DNA from: Saprospiraceae bacterium
GTDB taxonomy: Bacteria > Bacteroidota > Bacteroidia > Chitinophagales > Saprospiraceae
Reading direction: 5' to 3'
NCBI GenBank assembly: GCA_020846655.1
Contig: JADLDL010000306.1
Location: forward strand, 1-51,583
DNA length: 51,583 nt
In this document: positions 27,151 to 36,042 of the stretch, piece after piece
How positions within the stretch are numbered: position 1 is the first letter of the stretch
Layout of the letters: each line of letters starts with the position of its first letter
The notes under the pieces: generated by a model
What the model saw: only the letters and a program-made list of their open reading frames with translations
What the model was told of the DNA's origin: nothing
Databases searched by the model: none
Made by a program: the position numbers and the translations under genes

Positions 27151-27450
27151 CCACTAGGGTGGGGCGCCTCCACTAACTGAAAAGGATGCAGTATAGTTTT
27201 CGTTGGCCCCATCGCAGGTTATAGCAACCGGCCCAGTTGTCAGGACAGGAAAAAAATCAATCCAAACACTATCTTTTTCTATGCAACCTGCTTGTTCTAC
27301 GGTCCATTCAAATAAATATTTTCCGGGCAAACTCACGGTCACCATTGTGTTGGCCACGCTGCTATCCTGAATACTTGCCAAACCAGGGCCTTCCAATACT
27401 TTCCAAAGCCCTGCACCGCTTGGAGTGCTTCCGGCTGCCGCCAACTGATA
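25050..27450 (-). repeat. Three long (~265-residue) coding repeats in the third giant gene
   Basis: The markers AGSM/AGKM preceded by a C-x-C pair fall near 27013, 26217 and 25420, about 796 bases apart. Each unit has LHTLSG-type, DPCLA and GC-rich Ig segments in the same order. The amber stop lies in the partial unit that precedes the first marker. Confidence 0.8.
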
Positions 27451-29826
27451 CTCCTGGCCACAAAGGGCGGTATCCTTTCCTGCATTTGCCAAGGGCAGCG
27501 GTTGAATGATTACCGATAGGCAGCCCGGCGCACTGCTCCGGCAAGAAGTGCCTACCGTCACACATACTTTGCCGGTATCCACATCCGGGCTCCATTGAAC
27601 CTGCAAGGCGCTAGAGTCGCTTTTTCCTAGAATTTCGCCACCCGTTACGGACCAACTGTAGGTGGTGGCGCCGGGCACACTGCCCAACTGATACGTTGCC
27701 ACGGCGCCCGGGCAGGACTTAACCGGCCCAAGTACAAGCGGCGCCGCAGGCAGTGGCATCACTTTTACCCCGGTGCAGGCCAACGCGCCGGTATCGCAAT
27801 TATTGATCGCTGCTACACAAACCTGCCCGTCCAATTCAGCGGCCCAAAGCACCTGGATGGTATCATTATGTTCACCTTTGAGCACCAATACATGGGCAGG
27901 GAAATTCCAAACAAAGGCGAGCGTTGAATCTGTCGAAAGGGTGGTAAACACCAGCGTATCTCCCGGACAAACCAAGGTGTTGCCTTCCGGCGCCAGGGCT
28001 TGGGGCAGTTTGGCTGGCATTACGGCCAGACAGGTAGCCTGACTCATTCCACAATCATTTTCCGCCTGCACACAAATAGTTGTGGTGGAATCTACCTGAC
28101 CTGAAACCCAGATCAGGGCATTGCCTTGGCCAGACACCAGGGTTAAGCCCGCCGGCAGGGTCCAGTGGTAGGTAGAAACGCTTGGCAGGGAATCCACCCG
28201 AAACGAAATCAACTGCTCTGCACAAATACTTGTCGGCCCAAGTATGACGCCGGGCGGCGGCGGCGGATCTTGACTGGCTTGCACCTGCACAGCAGCCGTA
28301 TCGCAACAACTGCCGCCGGCGCTACTACGACAGACCTGTAAAATATAGGTACCGGCGCTGCTTGCTGTGGCGTTTATCCCGTTGGTAGGGCCCGACAATT
28401 TGCCGCCGTTGGTAGCCGTCCAGGCATATGTTATTCCTGTTCCAGGGGGCGTGGACCCCGTACCTTGAAGTAGCAGGGAACTTTGGGCACAGGAAAGCGG
28501 AGGGGCTTGCTGAATGGCTGCCTGCACTTGCAACACATTCAAATTTAGCGTAACCACACTGTCGCAGCCATTTTCGCCGGTCAATACGGATGAATATTGC
28601 CCGGCGATGCACTCCTGTTCAAACCCAGGCGTGGCCGAACAGGCGCCGGCACAGATGGTTTCATTGATCGTTTCATATACCCGTTGCAGAACAGTAAGGT
28701 GTAGGGTTGCGGTATACGGGCAGCCATCGTCCAGCAGGTTTACCACATGATCGCCGGCAGTGCAAAAAACATTGCCATAGTATTCCACACACTCCGGCGA
28801 ACAGATCGTTTCAAAATCTTCGATATCTGCGGGCAAGGGTTTAATGGTAACATTGACGCAGTTGGCGGTAATTTTTCCACAAAAAGGCGGTGCGCTGGAG
28901 TTCAATTGCGCGGCCAGTTGGGTCACCGTCATGCTGCCGTCGGGCGGCGGCAGGTCCACTTCATCTGCCGTCAGGTAAGAAATTCCGCAAAGGGTATAAT
29001 TGCCTGCCGGATAGGCACTCAGGTCGGCAGTCGGTTCATACCCAATAATTGCTCCGCCGCTGGCGACCAAATAGGGGTAAGAATATTCGCTGGCCGGCGG
29101 CGCGGGTTGTTGGACGGTATAACTTGGGATCAGATTGAGCGAGAGTGCTGGCGAACCTTCGCAGGCTGTGACGTCGGGTTGCAACAGGTTGCCGGCATTC
29201 GCTTCGCAAGAGAAACACAAAATATCAGCGGGGTCACAAAAAATGATTTGGTAATCATAAAAATTGCCCATGTCATTGACCTGGCCATCAGTGACCGAAA
29301 GGGTCCATTGCCCGTTTACCGGGCCGGTATTAAAACCTTCCAAACAACCGCTCATCGGGTAATAAGAGCCGGAATAGTTGCCCAGTAGCCCCCAGTTTTG
29401 GTTGTTGCTCCAGGTGGCGGTGAAGCCGGGGTCGGGGTCGGGTGTATCGCCGCAAGGCACAAACGTAATGTTCCAGAAGGTACCGTCGGTTTCGCCAAAC
29501 AACCCGACCGGACCGATCAGGGTAACCGTTTGGCCTGCCGGCGAGGTGAGGGTGATGAACAGGTCGCCGATGTACTCGTGGTCAAAATTCAGGATAACCC
29601 CGCAAACGCCCTGGCCGTTTTGGCCCAGCGTAGGGTTGGCGGCATTTTGGACCTGGATCAGGAAATTGCCCTGGAAATTATCGGGCATACTTTGTGGGCA
29701 ATTGGTACAGGAACACCCGCCCTGCGCTTGCAGTCCGTTTGAAATAAAAGCCAGCATCAGGAGAGACAACAGGCTTCTGCTATCCCGGATTGTAGACCTG
29801 AACAGCCTACCAAAGCAGTTCTGCAT
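27154..29826 (-). CDS. Third giant secreted protein, N-terminal part (ends at in-frame amber stop)
   Basis: About 890 residues. The signal peptide ends LQA|QGG near residue 35 (start ATG at 29826; the upstream extension to 29895 is not needed). Residues about 45-205 look like a proprotein-convertase P-domain: GVILNFDHEYIGDLFITLTSP, then GTFWNITF and GPVNGQWTLSVTD. There follow three entry-module units with ETICSPEC and ETICAGAC and the GCDSVV ending seen in the other two giants, then several Ig/PKD-like units (TYHWTLPAGLTL, TTYSWSVTGGEILG). It stops at GGAPP-TAG, where sister repeats read GGAPAY or GLPPF, so a conserved aromatic codon has become TAG. Without its C-terminal part the protein would lack the export domain. 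Confidence 0.85.
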   Translation of the reverse strand: MQNCFGRLFRSTIRDSRSLLSLLMLAFISNGLQAQGGCSCTNCPQSMPDNFQGNFLIQVQNAANPTLGQNGQGVCGVILNFDHEYIGDLFITLTSPAGQTVTLIGPVGLFGETDGTFWNITFVPCGDTPDPDPGFTATWSNNQNWGLLGNYSGSYYPMSGCLEGFNTGPVNGQWTLSVTDGQVNDMGNFYDYQIIFCDPADILCFSCEANAGNLLQPDVTACEGSPALSLNLIPSYTVQQPAPPASEYSYPYLVASGGAIIGYEPTADLSAYPAGNYTLCGISYLTADEVDLPPPDGSMTVTQLAAQLNSSAPPFCGKITANCVNVTIKPLPADIEDFETICSPECVEYYGNVFCTAGDHVVNLLDDGCPYTATLHLTVLQRVYETINETICAGACSATPGFEQECIAGQYSSVLTGENGCDSVVTLNLNVLQVQAAIQQAPPLSCAQSSLLLQGTGSTPPGTGITYAWTATNGGKLSGPTNGINATASSAGTYILQVCRSSAGGSCCDTAAVQVQASQDPPPPPGVILGPTSICAEQLISFRVDSLPSVSTYHWTLPAGLTLVSGQGNALIWVSGQVDSTTTICVQAENDCGMSQATCLAVMPAKLPQALAPEGNTLVCPGDTLVFTTLSTDSTLAFVWNFPAHVLVLKGEHNDTIQVLWAAELDGQVCVAAINNCDTGALACTGVKVMPLPAAPLVLGPVKSCPGAVATYQLGSVPGATTYSWSVTGGEILGKSDSSALQVQWSPDVDTGKVCVTVGTSCRSSAPGCLSVIIQPLPLANAGKDTALCGQEYQLAAAGSTPSGAGLWKVLEGPGLASIQDSSVANTMVTVSLPGKYLFEWTVEQAGCIEKDSVWIDFFPVLTTGPVAITCDGANENYTASFSVSGGAPP

Positions 29827-30021
29827 TTTACTTTTATTTGGCTGGATTGAGCCTTTTTTGGTAATTGTTTTGCAACAAGGAAAATTAATGGCCACGATGT
29901 AGCCGAAAATTTGGACGCCGTAGTTTGCTCGGCATCGCTCAAGGTAAAAAATCCTGGAAAATTATGTTTGCCCAAAACATACCCTGATTTTAGTTTCCGG
30001 GCGATACCCATCCGTTTACCT

Positions 30022-30029
30022 TATTTTTG
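30022..30029 (+). promoter_or_regulatory. -7 promoter box of the subtilase gene
   Basis: TATTTTTG matches TAnnTTTG exactly and predicts a leader of about 30 bases before the ATG at 30062. The rest of the 235-base gap to the third giant gene shows nothing else I can name. Confidence 0.5.
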
Positions 30030-30061
30030 TGCATTCTTTCCGTTTCCCTATTTCGTTGAAG

Positions 30062-32749
30062 ATGAAATTAATCCAATATTCGCTGCTCATCTATTTCTTA
30101 TCCGGGTGTTTTTCTGTGGCTGCTCAAGTCCAACCCTATGTGCCGGGCCAAATCCTGCTCAGCCTGCCCGCAGGCCATGGGCCGGAACGCCTGTTGCAAA
30201 CGGCCACCTCAGATTTTTCTGGCCAAGCGTTTCAAATCCGGCATCAAGTCTCTGACTTGTTGAATACCTGGCTGCTCCAGACCGATGGCGATCCGGATAC
30301 CGACCGCCTCGTGTTGGCCTGGCTCCGGCGTCAGCCGGAGGTGCAGTCGGCCCAGTTCAACCACCGGCTCGAACTGCGGGCAGATCCCCCCGATCTATTG
30401 CCCAACGACCCCTTGTTTGCGCAGCAATGGCAGCACCAGAATTCGGGGGCCAATGGCGGGGTGTTTAATGCCGATATGGACTCGGATCAGGCCTGGAATA
30501 TTGCTGTCGGCGGGGTGAGCCCTCTGGGCGATACGATCGTTGTGGCGGTCATTGATGGCGGCATTGAACACAACCACGAAGACCTTGCGCCCAACATGTG
30601 GCGGAATTATGCCGATGTGCCAGGCGACCATATCGACAATGACTTAAATGGTTATGTAGACGACCACCTGGGCTGGAATGTGTTTTCCGGCACGGATAAT
30701 ATTGCCGGCCTCTCGACCGGTCATGGCACCCCGGTGAGCGCCATTTTAGGAGCAAAAGGGGATAATAATAAAGGCGTTGCCGGCGTCAACTGGGCGGTGA
30801 AAATCATGTTTGTAGCCGGCAATGACGACGAGGCCACCATTTTATCGGCATATGACTATGTGCTAAAGGCCCGGAAACGCTACAACGCTTCCAAGGGACA
30901 GCAAGGGGCCTTTGTCGTGGCCGTCAACTGCTCCTGGGGGATCACCATGGGCCAGCCGGAAGATTCACCCCTTTGGTGCGCGGCCTTCGACTCTTTGGGC
31001 AAGGCGGGCATCTTAGGTGTCGCCGCGACCGATAATAACCCCAACGACGTGGATGTGGTGGGCGATATGCCAACCGGATGCCCCAGCGACTACCTGAGTG
31101 CGGTGACCAGCCTCACCCGTTCAGACACCAAAGCCTCAAATGCTGCTTGGGGCCCTGTTTCGGTAGACTTGGGCGCCTACGGCAAAGACGTATTTACGGC
31201 AACTATTTCGAATACCTACGGCACCGTTTCAGGCACTTCTTTTGCTGCCCCGCAGGTGAGTGGGGCTGTTGGATTGCTGTACTCAGCGCCTTGCAGCAAC
31301 CTGGCAGCCATGGCCCGTGCCAATCCGGCGGCCGCGGCTCAATTGGCCAAAAGCCTGATTTTAAATACCGCAACCCCTAATGCCAACCTGGAAGCGTTGA
31401 CTGTAACCGGCGGCCGCCTGAATTTACATACCCTGCTGCGCGATTACCAGGATAATTGTGTGAGTTGTTTGCCTCCTTTTGCTCCGGAAATCAGCGCAGT
31501 CAGCACCAGCCAGGCCATGTTAGCCTGGTCAAAAGTGGCGGATGTTCAATCTGTTACCTTGCGCTGGCGAAAATTGGGCGATTTGAGTTGGACACAGGTT
31601 GGAAGCGTACAGGGCAGTTACCTGCTCAGCGGTCTTCAGCCTTGTACGGATTATGAATTTGCCTTGCGAAGCACTTGTACCGGCTCTGCCAGCGCCTGGT
31701 CGGCTTCGGTGTCGTTTCGGACCGATGGCTGCTGCGAGCCACCTGCCAGCATCGGCGCCATAAGCATCGGCAGCGCCACGGCTTCGGTTACCTGGACCAG
31801 TTTAACCGCCGCCCAGGGGTTTCGCGTCCGGATAAAGCCCAAAGCCAACACGACCTGGCAAGTCTACCAGGTCGTCCAGAACAACATCCAATTCCAGGAC
31901 CTGAGCCCGTGCACTGAATATGAAATGGAAGTGCAAACACTCTGTGGCAACGATAGCGCAAGTTTTTCCAACCCCTACTTTTTTATTACTGCCGGCTGCG
32001 GCGCCTGTACGGACCTCGACTATTGCCAGGCCTCTGCAGGCTCCGCCAACGATGAATGGATTAGTGGAGTTGAAATCGGCGATTGGGGGTATTATTCGTC
32101 CAGCGGGTCCGGGTACGTAAATCAAACGGGCGGGCTGGATAACTTGCTCAACCTGTTGCCCAACCAGCCATTACCACTCACGCTGACACCGGGTTTTTCG
32201 GGCTGGCCCTACAACGAATATTTCCGGATTTACATTGACTACTCCGGCGACGGCGATTTCGACGATCCCTTTGAACTGGCCTTCGACCCCGGTTTTGCCA
32301 GCGGCACCCAAATCATCGACACGCTTGAGGTACCCGACTTTTCTTACAATGGCCTGACCCGCATGCGCGTCCTGATGAAATTTAAATCGACACAAGCTGC
32401 TCCGCCAAGCGCCTGCGAGCAGTTCGAGTTTGGCCAGGTGATCGACCTCTGCATCCGCCTGGGGCCTGTGTTGTCCGCATTTAACCCTGAAAAAAACCAA
32501 GCGGCTTTTCAAATTTATCCACAACCGGCTCAGGACCAGGTCATTCTTCAATTCCCGGATCAATTGGAGCGCCCTTGCCAGCTCTTGATCCTGGACGCTG
32601 GTGGCCGAACGCTGTGGGGACAAACGCTCCAGCCCGGGCAAAAGGAGATACCCGTGGATATCCGCTACTGGCCCAGTGGCTTATACACGGTTGGTTTGAA
32701 ATGCCAGGCCGGCATGTATTGGAAAAAAATGATCAAAGCGGGGAGGTAA
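30062..32749 (+). CDS. Secreted S8 subtilase with type IX sorting domain
   Basis: An 895-residue exported serine protease. The signal peptide covers about residues 1-22 (cleavage near AAQ). A short propeptide-like region precedes the S8 domain with D165 (VAVIDGG), H221 (STGHGTPVSAILG), the oxyanion asparagine region ATDNN near 323, and S393 (GTSFAAPQVSGA). Two fibronectin type III-like domains follow (TLRWRKLG to YEFALRSTC; VRIKPKANTTWQ to YEMEVQTLC), then a GEVED-type domain (IYIDYSGDGDFDDPFELAF) and a C-terminal type IX sorting domain (FQIYPQPAQDQVIL to WPSGLYTVGL). The ATG at 30062 is preferred over the upstream start at 30029. It probably digests extracellular protein. Confidence 0.93.
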   Translation: MKLIQYSLLIYFLSGCFSVAAQVQPYVPGQILLSLPAGHGPERLLQTATSDFSGQAFQIRHQVSDLLNTWLLQTDGDPDTDRLVLAWLRRQPEVQSAQFNHRLELRADPPDLLPNDPLFAQQWQHQNSGANGGVFNADMDSDQAWNIAVGGVSPLGDTIVVAVIDGGIEHNHEDLAPNMWRNYADVPGDHIDNDLNGYVDDHLGWNVFSGTDNIAGLSTGHGTPVSAILGAKGDNNKGVAGVNWAVKIMFVAGNDDEATILSAYDYVLKARKRYNASKGQQGAFVVAVNCSWGITMGQPEDSPLWCAAFDSLGKAGILGVAATDNNPNDVDVVGDMPTGCPSDYLSAVTSLTRSDTKASNAAWGPVSVDLGAYGKDVFTATISNTYGTVSGTSFAAPQVSGAVGLLYSAPCSNLAAMARANPAAAAQLAKSLILNTATPNANLEALTVTGGRLNLHTLLRDYQDNCVSCLPPFAPEISAVSTSQAMLAWSKVADVQSVTLRWRKLGDLSWTQVGSVQGSYLLSGLQPCTDYEFALRSTCTGSASAWSASVSFRTDGCCEPPASIGAISIGSATASVTWTSLTAAQGFRVRIKPKANTTWQVYQVVQNNIQFQDLSPCTEYEMEVQTLCGNDSASFSNPYFFITAGCGACTDLDYCQASAGSANDEWISGVEIGDWGYYSSSGSGYVNQTGGLDNLLNLLPNQPLPLTLTPGFSGWPYNEYFRIYIDYSGDGDFDDPFELAFDPGFASGTQIIDTLEVPDFSYNGLTRMRVLMKFKSTQAAPPSACEQFEFGQVIDLCIRLGPVLSAFNPEKNQAAFQIYPQPAQDQVILQFPDQLERPCQLLILDAGGRTLWGQTLQPGQKEIPVDIRYWPSGLYTVGLKCQAGMYWKKMIKAGR

Positions 32750-32752
32750 ATG

Positions 32753-32787
32753 TTGGATATTGAGATATAGGATATCTCAATATCCAA
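32753..32787. terminator. 15-base-pair inverted repeat between convergent genes
   Basis: Arms TTGGATATTGAGATA and TATCTCAATATCCAA are perfectly complementary around a five-base loop. It starts four bases after the subtilase stop and ends just before the thioesterase stop, so it could terminate both, although no T run follows. Confidence 0.65.
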
Positions 32788-32800
32788 TACCCCAACTCCA

Positions 32801-33337
32801 TCAGTCCAAATCGGAGAAATATTTTCGGATTTCAGTGGCTTCTTTGGCTTTGATGCGGCCGGAAAGAATGAGTCGAATCTCCCGGCGCCGGGCGGCGCTT
32901 TCGTACAAATTTTGTTCTTCGCTGGAGAGTGGCAGGACGGGTGGAATGGCTACAGGTTTTTTTCGATCGTCGTCCAGGGCGACAAAGGTAAAATAGGCGT
33001 TGTTGCAGCGGCGCGGCTCCTGGCCTTTGATGTTGTTGGCAAACACCTCCACGTGAATTTCGACCGAGCTGTTGAAGGCCCGCGTCACGCTGGCTTCGAG
33101 GGTAATCACTTCGCCGAGGCGAATGGGGTTTTGAAACGAAATATGGTCGACGGCAGCGGTCACTACATGCGCTTCGCAGTGCCGGCCGGCGCAAATGGCG
33201 GCTACAATATCCATCCAGCGCATGAGATACCCACCCATCAAATTGCCCATCGGGTTGGTGTCGTTGGGCATAACCATTTCGGTCATTACAGTGTGGCTGG
33301 CAGAGACTTTTTTGGGAACAAGCGAACGTTCGGGCAT
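32801..33337 (-). CDS. Acyl-CoA thioesterase, hot-dog fold
   Basis: A 178-residue protein of the BFIT/BACH type hot-dog acyl-CoA hydrolases. Diagnostic stretches are EMVMPNDTNPMGNLMGGYLMRWMD (the catalytic-helix region with the N-x-x-G/D motif) and AAVDHISFQNPIRLGEVITLEA. It hydrolyses fatty acyl-CoA in the cytoplasm; chain-length preference cannot be read. The ATG at 33337 is preferred; the frame extends to 33376 but the extra residues (MARNPFLFLPNRK) are not family-like. It is convergent with the subtilase. Confidence 0.88.
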   Translation of the reverse strand: MPERSLVPKKVSASHTVMTEMVMPNDTNPMGNLMGGYLMRWMDIVAAICAGRHCEAHVVTAAVDHISFQNPIRLGEVITLEASVTRAFNSSVEIHVEVFANNIKGQEPRRCNNAYFTFVALDDDRKKPVAIPPVLPLSSEEQNLYESAARRREIRLILSGRIKAKEATEIRKYFSDLD

Positions 33338-33420
33338 TTTCCGGTTGGGTAAAAATAAGAAAGGGTTGCGCGCCAAGGGGGCGGCATCGTGTCAAACCAT
33401 CAATAAAAAAAGGAGGGCTA

Positions 33421-34008
33421 CTAGCGATTTTCAGGTACGTCGCTTGCTTTGGGCACTACGGCTACTGCCGGTTCGTGGCCAAGGGCCCAGGACTGCCGGG
33501 CCACCCAGGCATAGCCGCCAAACAAGGCGGCTGAAAAGCATAAGTCGCCGAGGACGGTGTTGCCAAAGTACGGAAGCCCGGCGGCATAACACATCGACAA
33601 GCCGGCCAGGGTTTTGGGGTACAGGTTGGTTTCCGCCCAGGTACTGAAATTGCTGACCAGGAAAAACACCACCGAAGCACTCAAGCTGGCGGTAACAATG
33701 CGGCCAACCGACACTTTTTGGCGCAGTTGCAGCCAACCAACGAGCATGACCAGGGCAAAGGCCAGGTAAATCCAAGCCGAAGTAATCCACTGGAATTCCG
33801 GATAATACGCCCGGTAAATCACGTTGTTTAAAAACAAATCAGTGCAAAACAAGGCGGCAAACGGAACGAGCAGCGCCATCCAACGGCGTTGGAAGTAAGC
33901 GGCTCCAAACAAACCAATAGCGCCCAGGGGCGTGAAATTGACCGGGTGCGGCAGCAAACGGCTGAGTGCGGCCAGTATAATCAAAAGAAGTGCGATGCGA
34001 ACTTTCAT
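33421..34008 (-). CDS. DUF6580 family membrane protein
   Basis: A 195-residue protein with about five to six membrane helices. The opening SRLLPHPVNFTPLGAIGLFGAAYF is characteristic of the DUF6580 family, whose members resemble small-molecule transporters or the S component of ECF-type importers; the substrate is unknown. A FSTWAETNLYPKTLAGL motif and a late GNTVLGDLCFSAALFGGY are also typical. A TATCTTTG box at 34046-34053 precedes it, giving a leader of some 30 bases. The gene is divergent from the M1 peptidase. Confidence 0.8.
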   Translation of the reverse strand: MKVRIALLLIILAALSRLLPHPVNFTPLGAIGLFGAAYFQRRWMALLVPFAALFCTDLFLNNVIYRAYYPEFQWITSAWIYLAFALVMLVGWLQLRQKVSVGRIVTASLSASVVFFLVSNFSTWAETNLYPKTLAGLSMCYAAGLPYFGNTVLGDLCFSAALFGGYAWVARQSWALGHEPAVAVVPKASDVPENR

Positions 34009-34045
34009 AATGTGGAATTGGTGCGTAGAAAATAATACCTGGCCG

Positions 34046-34053
34046 CAAAGATA
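34046..34053 (-). promoter_or_regulatory. -7 promoter box of the DUF6580 gene
   Basis: Minus strand reads TATCTTTG, an exact TAnnTTTG match. A weaker form, TATACTTG at 34130-34137, faces the other way in front of the M1 peptidase. Confidence 0.5.
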
Positions 34054-34160
34054 GGGCTATTGATCGTACGCTCGGGCGTCGGGCGCTGTCGTTTTTCCAA
34101 AAAAGAAGACACACTCTGGTCATTTGCAGTATACTTGCCGCAAATCTGGTTCAACAAAAT

Positions 34161-36035
34161 ATGAAACAAATCTACCCTTCGATGCAACTTTTGCGGCTCC
34201 TGACGGGCTTACTCCTTTGTAGCAACGTACTTCAAGCCCAACCCGAACGCTGGCAGCAGCGCGCTACCTATGTGATGAATATCGATATGGATGCCGCCCG
34301 GCACCAATACCACGGTACGCAGCAACTCACCTACTTTAACAACAGCCCGGATACCCTGGATAAAGTATTTTTTCACCTCTACTTCAACGCCTTTCAGCCG
34401 GGCAGTATGATGGATGTGCGCTCCCGGAACATCGAGGACGCGGATGGCCGGGTGGCCGACCGGATTTCCAAACTCAAACCCGAAGAACAAGGTTGGATCA
34501 AAGTAAACACGCTACTCCAGGACGGCAGGAAAACTACTTTTGAAACCAACGAAACCATCCTCGAAGTAGCCCTGGCACAGCCCATTTTGCCCAACAGCAG
34601 CACCCTGCTGGTCATGGATTGGGATGCGCAGGTGCCGCTGCAAGTGCGCCGGTCTGGCCGAGACAACCGCGAAGGCGTGGAGTTTTCCATGACCCAATGG
34701 TACCCCAAACTCTGCGAATACGATTACCAGGGTTGGCACGCCAACCCCTATGTCGCCCGCGAGTTTTATGGCGTCTGGGGCGATTTCGACGTTACAATTT
34801 CGATTGATAAAAACTACGTGGTGGCTGCCGGCGGATACCTCCAAAACCCACAGGAAGTCGGATTTGGCTACGAAGCAGAAGCCGAAGCGCTTCGCCGCCC
34901 AAACGGCGACAAATTGCTTTACCATTTCAAAACCCCCAATGTGCACGATTTTGCCTGGGCGGCTGATCCGGATTTTACGCAAAAAACGATCACCGCCGAC
35001 GATGGCTCGATCATGCGCTTCTTCTGGCAAAAAGGCAAAGGCTACGACAGCCAGTGGGAGCAATTGCCGGCCATCATGAACCGGGCTCGCACCCACATGA
35101 ACCAGCATTTTGGAAAATACCCGTACCGCGAATATTGTTTTATCCAGGGCGGCGACGGCGGTATGGAGTACCCTCTGGCCACTCTGATCACCGGCAACCG
35201 CGGGCTGAACAGCCTGGTCGGCGTAGCCGTACACGAACAATTGCACAGCTGGTACCAAATGATCCTCGGGACCAACGAAAGCCTGTACGGCTGGATGGAC
35301 GAAGGGTTCACCTCCTACGCTGAAACGCTGGTAGAAAATGAACTGGCTCGGGAAGGCTTGCTCGGGGGGCGAAAAGCGGAAGACAATCCGTTTGCCGGCA
35401 CCTATTCTGCCTATGCATCGCTGGTAAACAGTGGAAAAGAAGAGCCCCTCACGACCCACGCCGATCATTTTAAAACCAACTACGGTTACTCCTTGGCCGC
35501 ATACGTGAAAGGCTCTGTGTTTTTGCACCAACTGGAATACGTGATTGGTAAAGCAGCCTTTCAAAAAGGCCTGTTGCGCTATTTCGATACCTGGAAATTC
35601 AAACATCCAAATGCCAACGACTGCGTCCGGGTATTTGAAAAGCAAAGCGGACTGGAGTTGGATTGGTACAAGGAAGATTTTGTCAATACCCTAAATACTG
35701 TTGATTACGCCATTGAATCCGTGGAAAAAGAAAGCCGCAAGACCACGCTGGTGACGATCAGGAAAATAGGCGAAATGGCTATGCCGCTGGATGTGGTGGT
35801 CACCTATTCCGACGGCGACCAGGAGATTTTTTATGCGCCCCTGGAAAGTATGCGGGGGGCCAAACCGGCCGAATCGGGCGTGCCTCGCACCATCCTGGCC
35901 GATCACCGCTGGGTAGACCCCACCTACACGTTTGAAATTCCGGAAAAGGCAAAAAAAATTGAAAAAGTCGAAATTGATCCCAGCCGCCGCATGATGGATA
36001 TGGATTATGCCAACAACGTTTGGGCGAAAAAATAG
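34161..36035 (+). CDS. M1 family zinc metallopeptidase
   Basis: A 624-residue exported gluzincin peptidase. After a signal peptide (ending LQA|Q near residue 26) comes the beta-rich N-terminal domain with HQYHGTQQLTYFNNSPDTLDKVFFHLY, then the catalytic domain with the exopeptidase-type loop GGMEYP at 333-338, the zinc site H358-E359-x-x-H362 and the third ligand E381 in WMDEGFTSYAE, 18 residues after H362 as the family requires. The GGMEY loop in place of GAMEN is common in this Bacteroidota branch. It probably trims peptides in the periplasm or outside the cell. The tail after residue 540 is beta-rich. An alternative start at 34182 also leaves a signal peptide. Confidence 0.92.
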   Translation: MKQIYPSMQLLRLLTGLLLCSNVLQAQPERWQQRATYVMNIDMDAARHQYHGTQQLTYFNNSPDTLDKVFFHLYFNAFQPGSMMDVRSRNIEDADGRVADRISKLKPEEQGWIKVNTLLQDGRKTTFETNETILEVALAQPILPNSSTLLVMDWDAQVPLQVRRSGRDNREGVEFSMTQWYPKLCEYDYQGWHANPYVAREFYGVWGDFDVTISIDKNYVVAAGGYLQNPQEVGFGYEAEAEALRRPNGDKLLYHFKTPNVHDFAWAADPDFTQKTITADDGSIMRFFWQKGKGYDSQWEQLPAIMNRARTHMNQHFGKYPYREYCFIQGGDGGMEYPLATLITGNRGLNSLVGVAVHEQLHSWYQMILGTNESLYGWMDEGFTSYAETLVENELAREGLLGGRKAEDNPFAGTYSAYASLVNSGKEEPLTTHADHFKTNYGYSLAAYVKGSVFLHQLEYVIGKAAFQKGLLRYFDTWKFKHPNANDCVRVFEKQSGLELDWYKEDFVNTLNTVDYAIESVEKESRKTTLVTIRKIGEMAMPLDVVVTYSDGDQEIFYAPLESMRGAKPAESGVPRTILADHRWVDPTYTFEIPEKAKKIEKVEIDPSRRMMDMDYANNVWAKK

Positions 36036-36042
36036 ATGAAGA

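Noticed and set aside
27154-27156. Genome-wide recoding of TAG as an amino acid
   Set aside because: Several intact genes (RlmI-like, DUF4230, etfA, bifunctional nuclease) end in TAG with normal length, so TAG is an ordinary stop.
34512-35645. 377-codon minus-strand frame
   Set aside because: It is antisense to the M1 peptidase, whose zinc site and order of motifs are intact.
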